NCBI RefSeq assembly: GCF_904849725.1
Contig: NC_058518.1
Location: 418,693,081 to 418,757,080 of the forward strand
Source: Hordeum vulgare subsp. vulgare
Lineage: Eukaryota > Streptophyta > Magnoliopsida > Poales > Poaceae
DNA: 64,000 nucleotides
Reading direction: 5' to 3'
Of the stretch, positions 1 through 11,448 are shown piece after piece; the stretch's first letter is position 1; every line of letters begins with the position of its first letter. The position numbers were made by a program, and so were the translations under genes. Under the pieces are notes generated by a model, which ran no database searches, had not been told where the DNA came from, and saw only the letters and a program-made list of their open reading frames with translations.

Positions 1-1250
1 AACTAGGTTTGGAAGGAGGAATCCTTACCCTTTTTCCCACCTCCTCTTTTTTTTCTTTTTCTCTTTGATTTTCTTCCTATGGCGCATAGAGCCTTCTTGG
101 GCTGTCCCACCAGCCCACTAAGGGCTGGTGCGCCACCCCCAAGGCCTATGGGCTTCCCCGGGGTGGGTTGCCCCCCCGGTGAACACCCGGAACCCATTCG
201 TCATTCCCGGTACATTCCCGGTAACTCCGAAAACCTTCGGGTAATCAAATGAGGTCATCCTATATATCAATCTTCATTTCCGGACCATTCCGGAAACCCT
301 CGTGACGTCCGTGATCTCATCCGGGACTCCGAACAACATTCGGTAACCAACCATATAACTCAAATACGCATAAAACAACGTCGAACCTTAAGTGTGCAGA
401 CCCTGCGGGTTCGAGAACTATGTAGACATGACCCGAGTGACTCCTCGGTTAATATCCAATAGCGGGACCTGGATGCCCATATTGGATCCCACATATTCTA
501 CGAAGATCTTATCGTTTGAACCTAAGTGCCAAGGATTCATCTAATCCCGTATGTCATTCCCTTTGTCTTTCGGTATGTTACTTGCCCGAGATTCGATCGT
601 CAGTATCCGCATACCTATTTCAATCTCGTTTACCGGCAAGTCTCTTTACTCGTTCCGTAACACAAGATCCCGCAACTTACACTAAGTCACATTGCTTGCA
701 AGGCTTGTGTGTGATGTTGTATTACCGAGTGGGCCCCGAGATACCTCTCCGTCACACGGAGTGACAAATCCTAGTCTCGATCCATACTAACTCAACGAAC
801 ATCTTCGGAGATACCTGTAGAGCATCTTTATAGTCACCCAGTTACGTTGCAACGTTTGATACACACAAAGCATTCCTCCGGTGTCAGTGAGTTATATGAT
901 CTCATGGTCATAGGAACAAATACTTGACACACAGAAAACAGTAGCAACAAAATGACACGATCAACATGCTACGTCTTATTAGTTTGGGTCTAGTCCATCA
1001 CATGATTCTCCTAATGATGTGATCCCGTTATCAAGTGACAACACTTGCCTATGGTCAGGAAACCTTGACCATCTTTGATCAACGAGCTAGTCAACTAGAG
1101 GCTTACTAGGGACAGTGTTTTGTCTATGTATCCACACATGCACTGTGTTTCCAATCAATACAATTATAGCATGGACAATATACGATTATCATGAACAAAG
1201 AAATATAATAATAACTAATTTATTATTGCCTCTAGGGCATATTTCCAACA
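1..1250 (-). repeat. 3' LTR of the Copia element, partial
   Basis: Base 1 corresponds to base 6779 of the right LTR, and the two then align to the conserved end GGGCATATTTCCAACA at 1250. About 556 bp of this LTR, including the TATA region, lie left of the window. Small substitutions and poly-C/poly-T length changes separate the copies. Confidence 0.92.
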
Positions 1251-1262
1251 GTCTCCCACTTG
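1251..1262 (-). promoter_or_regulatory. Polypurine tract of the Copia element
   Basis: Read on the minus strand, AAGTGGGAGAC directly precedes the TGTTGG start of the 3' LTR. This is the expected position and composition for the plus-strand primer of reverse transcription. Confidence 0.85.
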
Positions 1263-1329
1263 CACTAGAGTCAATAATCTAGTTCACATCACCATGTGAT
1301 TCCAACGAATCCAACACCCGTATAGTCAT

Positions 1330-2740
1330 GGGGTCTGATCACGTCTTGCTCGTGAGAATGGTTTTAGTCAACGGTTCTGAAACTTTCAGACCCGTGTGTT
1401 CTTTACAAATCTTTATGTCATCTTATAGATGCTTCTACTATGTGCTATTCGGAAATACTCCAAATATCTACTCTACTATACGAATCCATTTCACTACTCA
1501 TAGTTATTCGGATTAGTGTCAAACCTTGCATCGACGTAACCCTTTACGATGAACTTTTTAACCACCTCCATAATCGAGAAAAATTCCTTAGTCCATCAGT
1601 TACTAAGGATAAATTTTGACCGCTGCTAGTGATTCAATCATGGATCACTCTCTGTACCTCTCAACAGACTTTGAGTCAAGGCATACGTAAGGTGCGGTAC
1701 CTAGCATGGCATACTTCAGATTCTACGACCAAGGCATAGAAGACGACCTTCGTCTATTCTCTTTATTCTGCCGGGATCGGGTGTTGAGTCTTACTCAAAT
1801 TCACACCTTACAATGCAACCAAGAACTCCTTCTTTGCTGATCTATTTTGAACTCCTTCAAAAACTTGTCAAGGCATGCATCTTGTTGAAACTTCTATCAA
1901 GCGCTTTCGATCTATCTCCATAGATCTTTGATGCTCAACGTTCAAGTAGCGCAATCCAGGTATTCCTTTGAAAACTCCTTTCAAACAACCTTGTATGCTT
2001 TACAGAAATTCTACATTACTTCTGATCCACAATATGTCAACCACATATACTTATCAGAAATTCTATAGTGCTCCCACTCACTTCTTTGGAAATACAAGTT
2101 TCTCATAAACCTTGTACAAACCCAAAATCTTTGATCATCTCATCAAAGTGTATATTCCAACTCCAAGATGCTTGCACCAGTCCATTGAAGGATCGCTGGA
2201 GCTTGCATACTTGCTAGTATCTTTAGGATCGACAAAACCTCCTGGTTGTATCACGTACAATGTTTGCTCAAGGAAACCGTCGAGGAAACAATGTTTTGAC
2301 ATCCTATGTGCAATATTTCATAAATAATGCATCAACTACTAACATAATTCTAACAGACTTTTAGCATCGCTATGAGTGAGAAAGTCTCATCATAGTCAAC
2401 TGTTTGATCTTGTCGGAAACATCTTTGCGACAAGTCGAGCTTTTCTTAATAGTGACTTATCACCATCATCGTCTGTCTTCCTTTTAAAGATCCATATTTA
2501 CTCAATAGTCCTATGACCATCAAGTAGTTCTTCCAAAGTCTACACTTTGTTTTCATACATGGATCCTCTCTCGGATTTCATGGCTTCCAGCCATTTGTCG
2601 GAATCCGGGCCCACCATTGCTTTCTCCATAACTCGTAGGTTCACTGTTGCTCAACAACATGACCTCCAAGACAGGGTTACCGTACCACTCTGCAGTAGTA
2701 CGCCACCTTGTCAACCTACGAGGCTTGTAGTAACTTGATC
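1330..2740 (-). pseudogene. Copia pol remnant: reverse transcriptase and RNase H
   Basis: Minus-strand fragments match the Copia RT and RNase H regions but are spread over several frames with stops. At 2033-2050 the RT active-site box reads Y-V-V-D-I-L, so the first aspartate of the usual YVDD is a valine. Near 1510-1560 the RNase H start GYVDARFD is visible and is soon followed by a stop. Around 1380-1420 the C-terminal SEPLTK (usually ADPLTK) can be read. The stretch between these two is far shorter than a normal RNase H, so the domain has an internal deletion. No functional product is possible. Confidence 0.78.
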
Positions 2741-3950
2741 CGATGCTCGATGATCACCATCATCAGCTTTCACTTCAATTGGTGTAGGCGCCACAGGAAC
2801 AACTTCCCGCGCCCTGCTACACACTGGTTGAAGTGATGGTTCAATAACCTCATCAAGTTCTACCACCCTCCCACTCAATTCTTTCGAGAGAAACCTTTCC
2901 TCGAGAAAGGATCCGTTTCTAGAAACAAACACTTTGCTTTCGGATCTGAGATAGGAGATGTACCCAACTATTTTGGATTTCCTATGAAGATGCATTTATC
3001 CGCTTTGGGTTCGAGCTTATCAGACTGAAACTTTTTCACATAAGTGTCGAAGCCCCAAACTTTCAAGAAACGACAGTTTAGATTTCTCTAAACCTTAGTC
3101 TATACTGTGTCATCTCAACGGAAATACGCGGTGCCCTATTTAAAGTGAATGCGGTTGTCTCTAATGCATAACCCATAAACGATAGTGGTAATTCGATAAG
3201 AGACATCATAGCATGCACCATACCAAATAGTTCGTGGCTATGACGTTCAGACACATCATCACACTATGATGTTCCAGGTGGCATGAACTGCGAAACAATT
3301 TCCACATTGTCTTAACTGCGTACCAAAACTCGTAACTCAGATATTCATTTCTATGATCATATCGTAGACAGTTTATCCTCTTGTTAGGATGAACTTCACT
3401 CCTGAAACAGAATTGAACCTTTCAATATTTCAGACTTGTGATTCATTAAGTAAGTACTCTTGTATCTGCTCAAATCGTCATTGAAGTAAGAACATAATGA
3501 TATCCACTGTGTGCCTCAGCACCCATTGGACTGCATACATCAAAATGTATCACTTCCAACAAGTTACTATCTTGTATCATCTCAATGAAAACAAGGCCTT
3601 GCTCATGTGGTATGATTTGCATGTCACTAGTGATTCAAAATCAAGTGAGTATAAAGATCCATCAGCATGGAGCCTCTTCATGCAATTTATACCAACATGA
3701 CTCAAGCGGCAGTGCCACAAGTAAGTGGTACTATCATCATTACCTCGTATCTTTTCGCACCAATATCATGAACATGTGTAACACTACAATCGAGATTCAA
3801 TAAACCATTGAAGGTGATTATTCAAGCAAATAGAGTAACCATTATTCTCTTTAAATGAATAATCGTATTGCAATAAACACGATCCAATCATGTTCATGCT
3901 TAACACAAGCACCAAATAACAATTATTTAGGTTTGACACCAATCCCGATG
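2711..3950 (-). pseudogene. Copia pol remnant: integrase and integrase-RT linker
   Basis: At about 3130-3230 the minus strand encodes the late integrase-core motif LPLSFMGYALETTAFTLNRA, a hallmark of plant Copia polyproteins (the family has LSFWGYALETA). At 2711-2995 an open stretch of 94 codons rich in Ser, Glu and Arg matches the variable linker before RT. Frames change repeatedly and I could not follow the catalytic D,D,E residues through the region. It lies between the protease remnant to its right and RT to its left, as Copia order requires. Confidence 0.72.
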
Positions 3951-3959
3951 GTAGAGGGA

Positions 3960-4960
3960 GCGTGCGACGTTTGATCATATCAACCTTGGAAACACTTCCA
4001 ACACGTATCGTCACCTCGCCTTTAGCTAGTCTCCGTTTATGCCGTAGCTTTCATTTCGTGTTACTATTCACTTAGCAACCGAACCGGTATCCAATACCCT
4101 CGTGCTACTAGGAGTACTAGTAAAGTACACATCAACATCATGTACATCAAATATACTTCTTTCGACTTTTGCCAGCCTTCTTATCTACCAAGTATCTAGA
4201 GTTGCTCCGCCTCAGTGACTGTTCCCCTCATTACAAAAGCACTTAGTCTCGGGTTTGGGTTTAATCTTGGGTCTCTTCATTAGTGCAGCAATTGTTTTGC
4301 CGTTTCACGAAGTATCCCTTCTAGCCCTTGCCTTTCTTGAAACTTAGTGGTTTTACTAACCATCAACTATTGATGCTCCTTCTTGATTTCTACTTTCGCA
4401 GTGTCAAACATCACGAATTGCTCAAGGATCATTGTATCTATCCTTGATATGTTATAGTTCATCACGAAGCTCTCACAGCTTGGTGGCAGTGACTTTGGAG
4501 AACCATCACTATCTCATCTGGAAGATTAACTCCCACTTGATTCAAGCGATTGTCGTACTCAGACAATCTGAGCACATGCTCAATGATTGAGCTTTTCTCC
4601 TTTACTTTGTGGACAAAGAATCTTATCGGAGGTCTCGTACCTCTCAACAAGGGCACGAGCATGAAATCACAATTTCATCTTTTTAGAACATCACTTATGT
4701 TTCGTGACGTTTCAAAACGTCTTCGGTGCCTTGCTTCTAAGCCATTAAGTATTTTGCACTGAACTATCGTGTAGTCATCAGAATCGTGTATGTCGGATGT
4801 TCACAGCATCCACAGACGACGCTCGAGGTGCAGCACACCGAGTGGTGCATTAAGGACATAAGCCTTCTGCGCAGCAACGAGGACAATCCTCTGCAAAGTT
4901 TGCTACTATCAACTTTCAACTAAATTTTCTCTAGGAACATATAAAAAGAGTAGAGCTATA
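3960..4960 (-). pseudogene. gag: Copia gag and protease remnant
   Basis: The gag capsid segment is clear at 4462-4662, with IIEHVLRLSEYDNRLNQVG followed by the DEIVMVLQS motif of the Angela/BARE group. A decayed CCHC zinc knuckle lies near 4210-4260. The protease active site L-D-T-G-S is intact at about 4080-4094 (D-T-G at 4083-4091). The reading frame is interrupted between these landmarks, so gag, knuckle and protease cannot be read as one protein. The product would have been the virus-like-particle coat and its processing enzyme. Confidence 0.8.
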
Positions 4961-6209
4961 GCGCAAGCTACATCGTAATTCCCAAAGACCATTAGACTAT
5001 GTTCATGACAATTAGTTCAATTAATCATATTACTTAAGAACTCCCACTCAAAAAGTACATCTCTCTAGTCATTTGAGTGGTACATGATCCAAATCCACTA
5101 TCTCAAGTCCGATCATCACGTGAGTCGAGAATAGTTTCAGTGGTAAGCATCTCTATGCTAATCATATCAACTATACGATTCATGCTCGACCTTTCGGTCT
5201 CATGTGTTCCGAGGCCATGTATGCACATGCTAGGCTCGTCAAGCTTAACCCGAGTGTTCTGCGTGTGCAACTGTTTTGCACCCGTTGTATGTGAACGTTG
5301 AGTCTATCACACCCGATCATCACGTGGTGTCTCGAAATGAAGAACTGTCGCAACGGTGCACAGTCGGGGAGAACACAATTTCGTCTTGAAATTTTAGTGA
5401 GAGATCACCTCATAATGCTACCGTCGTTCTAAGCAAGATAAGGTGCATAAAGGATTAACATCACATGCAATTCATAAGTGCCATGATATGGCCATCATCA
5501 TGTGCTTCTTGATCTCCATCACCAAAGCACCAGCACGATCTTCTTGTCACCGGCGCCACACCATGATCTCCATCAACGTGTCGCCATCGGGGTTGTCGTG
5601 CTACTCTAGCTATTACTACTAAAGCTACATCCTAGCAAAATAGTAAACGCATCTGCAAGGACAAACGTTAGTTTAAAGACAACCCTATGGCTCCTGCCGG
5701 TTGCCGTACCATCGACGTGCAAGTCGATATTATCATTAGAACATGATCATCTCATACATCCAATATATCACATCACATCGTTGGCCATATCACATCACAA
5801 GCATACCCCGCAAAAACAAGTTAGACGTCCTCTAATTTTGTTGTTGCATGTTTTACGTGGTGACCATGGGTATCGAGTTGGATCGCATCTTACTTACGCA
5901 AACACCACAACGGAGATATATGAATTGCTATTTAACCTTATACAAGGACCTCCTTGGTCAAATACGATTCAACTAAAGTTGGAGAAACTGACACTTGCCA
6001 GTCATCTTTGAGCAACGGGGTTACTCGTAGCGATGAAACCAGTCTCTCGTAAGCGTATGAGTAATGTCGGTCCAAGCCGCTTCAATCCAACAATACCGCG
6101 GAATCAAGAAAAGACTAAGGAGGGCAGCAAAACGCACATCACCGCCCACAAAAACTTTTGTGTTCTACTCGAGAAGACATCTACGCATGAACCTAGCTCA
6201 TGATGCCAC
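4961..6209 (-). other. Copia 5' untranslated leader and primer-binding site
   Basis: No sustained coding frame was seen. Directly inside the 5' LTR, at about 6188-6208, the minus strand reads TGGCATCATGAGC, a decayed form of the initiator-Met tRNA primer site TGGTATCAGAGC used by this group. The rest is leader sequence without recognisable protein motifs; short open frames here do not match gag. Confidence 0.7.
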
Positions 6210-8015
6210 TGTTGGGGAACGTCGCATGGGAAACAAAAAATTTCCTACGCGCACGAAGACATATCATGGTGATGTCCATCTACGCGAGGGGATATTGGAT
6301 CTACGTACCCTTGTAGATCGCACAGCAGAAGCGTTAGTGAACGCGGTTGATGTAGTGGAACATCCTCACGTCCCTCGATCCGCTCCGCGAACCATCCCGC
6401 GATCAGTCCCACGATCTAGTGCCGAACGGACGGCACCTCCGCGTTCAGCACACGTACAGCTCGACGATGATCTCGGCCTTCTTGATCCAGCAAGAGAGAC
6501 GGAGAGGTAGATGAGTTCTCCGGCAGCATGACGGCGCTCCGGAGGTTGGTGGTGATCTAATCTCAGCAGGGCTCCGCCCGAGCTCCGTAGAAACACGATC
6601 TAGAGGTAAAACCGTGGAGGCATGTGGTCGGGCTGCCGTGGCAAAAGTTGTCCCAAATCAGCCCTAAAACCTCCGTATATATAGGGGGAAGAGGGGGAGC
6701 CTTGCCTTGGGGTCCAAGGACCCCCAAGGGGGTCGGCCGAGCCAAGGGGGGGGACTCCTCCCCTTCCAAACCGAATCCAACTAGGTTTGGAAGGAGGAGT
6801 CCTTCCCCTTTTTCCCACCCCCTCTTTTTTTTCTCTTTGATTTTCTTCCTCTGGCGCATAGGGCCTTCTTGGGCTGTCCGACCAGCCCACTAAGGGCTGG
6901 TGCGCCACCCCCAAGGCCTATGGGCTTCCCCGGGTGGGTTGCCCCCCCCCCCTGGTGAACACCCGGAACCCATTCGTCATTCCCGGTAACTCCGAAAACC
7001 TTCCGATAATCAAATGAGGTCATCCAATATATCACTCTTCGTTTCCGGACCATTCCGGAAACCCTCGTGACGTCGGTGATCTCATCCGGGACTCCAAACA
7101 ACATTCGATAACCAACCGTATAACTCAAATACGCATAAAACAACGTCGAACCTTAAGTGTGCAGACCCTGCGGGTTCGAGAACTATGTAGACATGACCCG
7201 AGTGACTCCTCGGTTAATATCCAATAGCAGGACCTGGATGCCCATATTGGATCCCATATATTCTATGAAGATCTTATCGTTTCAACCTCAGTGCCAAGGA
7301 TTCATCTAATCCCGTATGTCATTCCCTTTGTCCTTCGGTATGTTACTTGCCCGAGATTCGATCGTCAGTATCCGCATACCTATTTCAATCTCGTTTACCG
7401 GCAAGTCTCTTTACTCGTTCCGTAACACAAGATCCCGCAACTTACACTAAGTCACATTGCTTGCAAGGCTTGTGTGTGATGTTGTATTACCGAGTGGGCC
7501 CCGAGATACCTCTCTGTCACACGGAGTGACAAATCCCAGTCTCGATCCATACTAACTCAACGAACACCTTCGGAGATATCTGTAGATCATCTTTATAGTC
7601 ACCTAGTTACATTGCGATGTTTGATACACACAAAGCATTCCTTCGGTGTCAGTGAGTTATCTGATCTCATGGTCATAGGAACAAATACTTGACACGCAAA
7701 AAACAGTAGCAACAAAATGACACGATCAACATGCTACGTCTTATTAGTTTGGGTCTAGTCCATCACATGATTCTCCTAATGATGTGATCCCGTTATCAAG
7801 TGACAACACTTGCCTATGGTGAGGAAACCTTGACCATCTTTGATCAACGAGCTAGTCAACTAGAGGCTTACTAGGGACAGTGTTTTGTCTATGTATCCAC
7901 ACATGCACTGTGTTTCCAATCAATACAATTATAGCATGGATAATAAACGATTATCATGAACAAAGAAATATAATAATAACTAATTTATTATTGCCTCTAG
8001 GGCATATTTCCAACA
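6210..8015 (-). repeat. 5' LTR of the Copia element, full length
   Basis: This 1,806-bp repeat has TG...CA ends on the minus strand, the length expected for Angela/WIS LTRs. A TATATATA box lies at 6676-6683 (minus), the likely promoter. The first ~570 bp on the plus side have no partner here because the other LTR leaves the window. Confidence 0.92.
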
Positions 8016-8100
8016 AAAACACAGTCGGCAACGTCAGTCAGCAGGACAAGAAAAGTAATAAATCTAAGAAGATTAAAAGCACTCGACAAGATGCGCTTAC

Positions 8101-9079
8101 CTCATTCGGAGTAGGATTGTCGGCGCGGAAGGGCTCCACCCGCCGGGCTCCTTCGGGGTCATCACACGCACCTGTGATGCCGCGGACCCACGCCCTCACA
8201 GTCTCCCCGGTCACGCACTCTGGATGAGACAGAGTGGAGTCCGAAGGCCCCGCGTAGTGCCACATGGCGTGGTGTCGGGCCTGCAGCGGCTGGATGCGCC
8301 GACCCAGAAAAGTCTCCAGCAGGTCCATGCCGGTGACTCCCTTGCGGACGACGGCTATCAGCGTGACGACCAGAGGCTGGATCTGGATCCTTTCCCCCTT
8401 AGAGAGCGCAAGCTTCCTGGGAGGGCCCGGACGGTCTAGGCTAAAAGGTGGCAACCCGCTCGAGGCATTCGAACAAGCTATGTCCTGGCAATAGAACCAG
8501 GCGATTGCCAGTTCCTAACTGACTCGGACAACTGGTGGGGGGGGTAGCTACTCTTTGTTTTCTTCTGGAAACCTAAACCCCCGCAGAGCTGGAAGAGATG
8601 GGTATTATCGTCCGATTGGCTAAGCTTTTTGACGGTTTGGGATCTAGCGGAGAAGACGTACTTAAAGAGCCCCCAGTGAGGGGGACATCGAATAAAGCAC
8701 TCACAAAGGGTGACGAATGCAGCAAGGTGGGCTATTGCGTTTGGAGGAAAATGATGGAGCTGCCCCCGAAGTAGGTCATGATAGCTCGGAAGAAGGGGTG
8801 GGGAGGCAAGGAGAAGCCCCTGAACACATGGCTGAGCAGTAGAACGCGCTCCCCCTCCTTTGGCGCCGGCTCCGTCTTGCCTTCCAGCAGCCGCCAGGAC
8901 TTGTTGGCGATCATGCCGTGCTCCACCAACTCCAGCAAGTCGTCCTCCGTCACCGAGGAGGGGAGGAAATCCCCCTGGATCCAACCCGCCGGCAGCGCCC
9001 GCTGCCGCCGCTGGGTAGGAGCCGCCCCCTTCTTCTTCTTCTTCTGCGACTCAAGTTTGCTGGTCTGCCCCTTCGTCAT
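8101..9079 (-). pseudogene. Exon 1 of the antisense extra gene of element D (Transposase_28-like), frameshifted
   Basis: The start codon at 9079-9077 opens MTKGQTSKLES followed by a lysine run, and the frame runs to about 8765. Alignment to 31342-32326 shows a 1-base deletion near 8765 and another near 8485. The middle frame carries FVTLCECFIRCPPHWGLFKY, like the Pfam 'putative gypsy type transposon' domain (PF04195). The exon ends at 8101 with donor GAG|GTAAGC, matching GAG|GTGAGC in the 32-kb copy. Intron 1 starts at 8100 and is cut by the Copia element. This copy lacks the TGA that interrupts the 31-kb copy, so the two copies are broken at different places and the shared ancestor was probably intact. 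Function unknown. Confidence 0.75.
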
Positions 9080-9597
9080 GGCGAAGGCGACGGATCCACG
9101 GAGGAGGAGGGGAAGGAGGAAGATTGGGGTGTGCAGAGAGCTGCGGGAGGAGCGGGATTAATGCGAGGAAGATGAGCAGCACAACAGAGAATCCCGCGGG
9201 AGAGGCTTAAATAAGCTTCCGACTGGGTCACTAACAGGTGGACCCGAAATCTTATCCCCCAACCAGCTGCTGCGATGTTAGTGGAGAAGATAAAGGCACG
9301 GTAATCGAGGCGGCAAAACCTACTCGATGGCAATGTCGTCATCCCCGCTGAGCGCGCGACAACCAAAATTTGAGGATCCCGGAAAATCCGGCGCTGTCAG
9401 TTTGACCAGTCACGTCGAAAGATTCCGCGGAAGCACTCGGTCTCTGACGGTCCGTTTCACCGATACCTTCACTCGGATCACTGGTTGAAAGGACAAAATG
9501 GATCGAGGCAAACAACGCTAAAGTCACCTCCATACCAGTCGGATCCATACTCCAGACATCACTTCATCGTTCCAACCCCGATCCATTCGGGGACTAA
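9080..9597 (-). promoter_or_regulatory. Upstream region of the D antisense gene, with TATA-like box and PPT
   Basis: A TTATTTAA box sits at 9207-9214 on the minus strand, about 130 bp before the antisense ATG at 9079. The same box at the same distance precedes the 31-kb copy. At the right edge, the plus strand has the purine tract TTCGGGGACTAA (about 9586-9597) immediately before the LTR. No other coding sequence was seen. Confidence 0.6.
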
Positions 9598-10124
9598 TGA
9601 TGGGGTTATAGTCCCAGGATAGGGTCATAGGCCTGCCCTATAGGTCCTACCCAAGGACTACCCTTCATAGAGGACGAGGCCCTTGGACAGTTCCGACTGA
9701 ACTAAGGACTCCCCCATCATCCAGTCGGTGACGAGCACTCGGAGCATATTTAACGTACCGACTGGATTCCACTCTGTACATCGTAACCTCCCAGGAGGGC
9801 AACGGTCATACGTTTTCATACACCATTATTAACATTTAAGGCTTACGTTACCTGTAACGTAGGAATTTATTCGCCACTATTCCACCCCTGTCCACCGGGC
9901 CATTATGAAGGACAGCGCACTCTATATAATCCGCCCTTCCCCACTAGTGCGGGGGTTGGCTTTTACTGTAATCCTATATTCCACTCGACACTAAGCTTCC
10001 AAGAGCACTGAGACGTAGGGCTTTTACCTCCACCGTAGAGGGGCCTGAACTCATACATCCTCGCCGTAGCTAAGGCTCTGCCCATCCTTTCATACCTACA
10101 CTTCTACTGTGAGACTTATACCCA
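9598..10124 (+). repeat. 3' LTR of Tat element D
   Basis: The repeat starts TGATGGGGTTATAG and ends TTATACCCA. It matches the 554-bp LTRs at 30270-30823 and 43030-43583 in reverse complement but is shorter (527 bp) and more diverged. A TATATAA box is at 9923-9929. The bases after it (cgaca) could be a TSD; the other side is outside the window. Confidence 0.85.
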
Positions 10125-10456
10125 CGACAGTGATCAAGTCAAGGAATCGTCCACACCGACGTAGTCGACTATGACTCTTGTTATCCTAGGCCTCTCGTGT
10201 GTTATATAAGCCGAGGCTAGGCTAGTCGATAGAAAAATTCATATTCATATGATCTTTACTCTTAGGGTTTAGACCACAACCAACGGTCTCGAGGTAGATC
10301 AACTATGTACTCTATACTACTTCGTCAATACAACAAGAGCAGGAGGTAGGATTTTACATCCATCAAGAGGGTCCAAACGTGGGTAAACATCACCTCCTTC
10401 GTCTCTTGTTACCCATCGATCCAAGGTCCACAGTTTGGACCCCCTACGTGCGATCA
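10125..10456 (+). repeat. LTR tail of Gypsy element E
   Basis: A TATATAAG box at 10203-10210, followed by about 250 bp and then the putative primer-site region GGTTTTGACACCGA at about 10459-10473, looks like the R-U5 end of a plus-oriented Gypsy LTR. The upstream part was displaced by element D. The exact LTR end near 10456 (gatca) is approximate. Confidence 0.5.
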
Positions 10457-11448
10457 ACCGGTTTTGACACCGATATTGATGCTTTCATTGAGAGTTCCTC
10501 TATGGGATCACCAAAGGATTGATGGATCGTCTCCTTATTGGCAGCAGTTTTTTCTGGACAGCGAACTTGTATTCGTCGTCCCTGTCTCTCCGAGCATCAT
10601 GTTGATAATTGTTTCAGAGGAATTGTGCGGGATTGAGTATACAACAACCCTGTAAAATTTTGTCGCCTTTCGATGGAGGAATCTCTGACGATCTTCGATA
10701 TACCGGAGGCTTGTCGAATCTAGACGGGAATTTAGATGAGTTTAGGAAGATGTGTCCAGTATCTAGCTCAGAAATCCGTTGGAAAATCCCACCGTTCATC
10801 GTCTGCGGAATTCCTATATCGATCACCTCTGAAAATTTAAACTCGATCCAACCTTTCAAACTCTGGGCAACGCCCGATAAGTGCATCCATTTTTCGGATT
10901 TGTTTTCTTCGCGAAAACGAATCTCACTCGAGTTCATCTTTCGTCATGAACGAGGTTTTGGACATCCTTTTTGAAGTAAATTTGTTTTAAGGTATTATGT
11001 GTTGTTCTAAAACACATGTCCATAAATGTTGGTCCTTTTCCAAGGCAATCTTCACCGTCGTATCGGTGTCAAACCGACCCGACAACGTTGCTCCACGGCT
11101 TCCAAGTTCTGCCGGCATCAACTGCGATGCCGCTGTATTGAGCCCACGACAACCATCTCGGATCATCATCTCGGTCAGCCGAACAAAAGTTTGGCATCGC
11201 GAGGGCCGAATAATCATTAAGAGAACCTCGTCACTCACGGGTTGCACGGGGGAGTTGCGATGTTGCTTCGTCAAGACAGCCTTGACAGCGTCACAAAATC
11301 TGACTTGCCTTGGCATCGACGCACCGTCGCTTTCTTCAAACCAACGTTTAACACGTCGACCTGCTTCGACAAATCAGCTAGCATGGGGGATCCAAAGTCA
11401 CCATACCGACCTGCTCCATCACCTCGACTAGACCGGGGCCTTCGCCAT
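10457..11448 (+). other. Internal leader region of Gypsy element E
   Basis: After the presumed primer site, this stretch has short open frames on both strands (for example 10609-10974 plus and 10987-11316 minus). None shows a gag, protease or pol motif. I read it as the untranslated leader or extreme gag start of E, interrupted by element B at 11449. Function of any encoded peptide is unknown. Confidence 0.4.

Larger units (their letters stand above)
1..8015 (-). mobile_element. Angela/WIS/BARE-type Copia LTR retrotransposon, left end cut by window
   Basis: Two copies of one LTR (1-1250 and 6210-8015) flank a 4.96-kb internal region. On the minus strand the LTR runs from TGTTGGAAATATGCCC to CCCCAACA. 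A primer-binding site lies next to the right LTR and a purine tract next to the left one, which fixes the orientation. Internal pieces follow Copia order gag, protease, integrase, RT, RNase H. The bases after 8015 (aaaac) are the candidate TSD, but its partner is outside the window. The element interrupts intron 1 of the antisense gene of element D. It is dead: the frame is broken many times. Confidence 0.9.
8016..10124 (+). mobile_element. Tat-lineage Gypsy element D, 3' part only
   Basis: This segment is the reverse complement of the antisense-gene side of the Tat element at 30270-43583: antisense exon 1, its promoter, the PPT and then the 3' LTR. Relative to its own gag-pol (not in the window), D is in plus orientation. 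Its left side is interrupted by the Copia insertion at 8015. It is inserted in the LTR of element E. The family resembles wheat Fatima, but that name is tentative. Confidence 0.82.

Noticed and set aside
6064..6510. 148-codon plus-strand frame across the inner edge of the Copia 5' LTR
   Set aside because: It crosses PBS and LTR boundary on the strand opposite to the element.
10987..11431. 144-codon plus-strand and 109-codon minus-strand frames
   Set aside because: Overlapping frames in opposite directions with no recognised domain; probably leader of element E.
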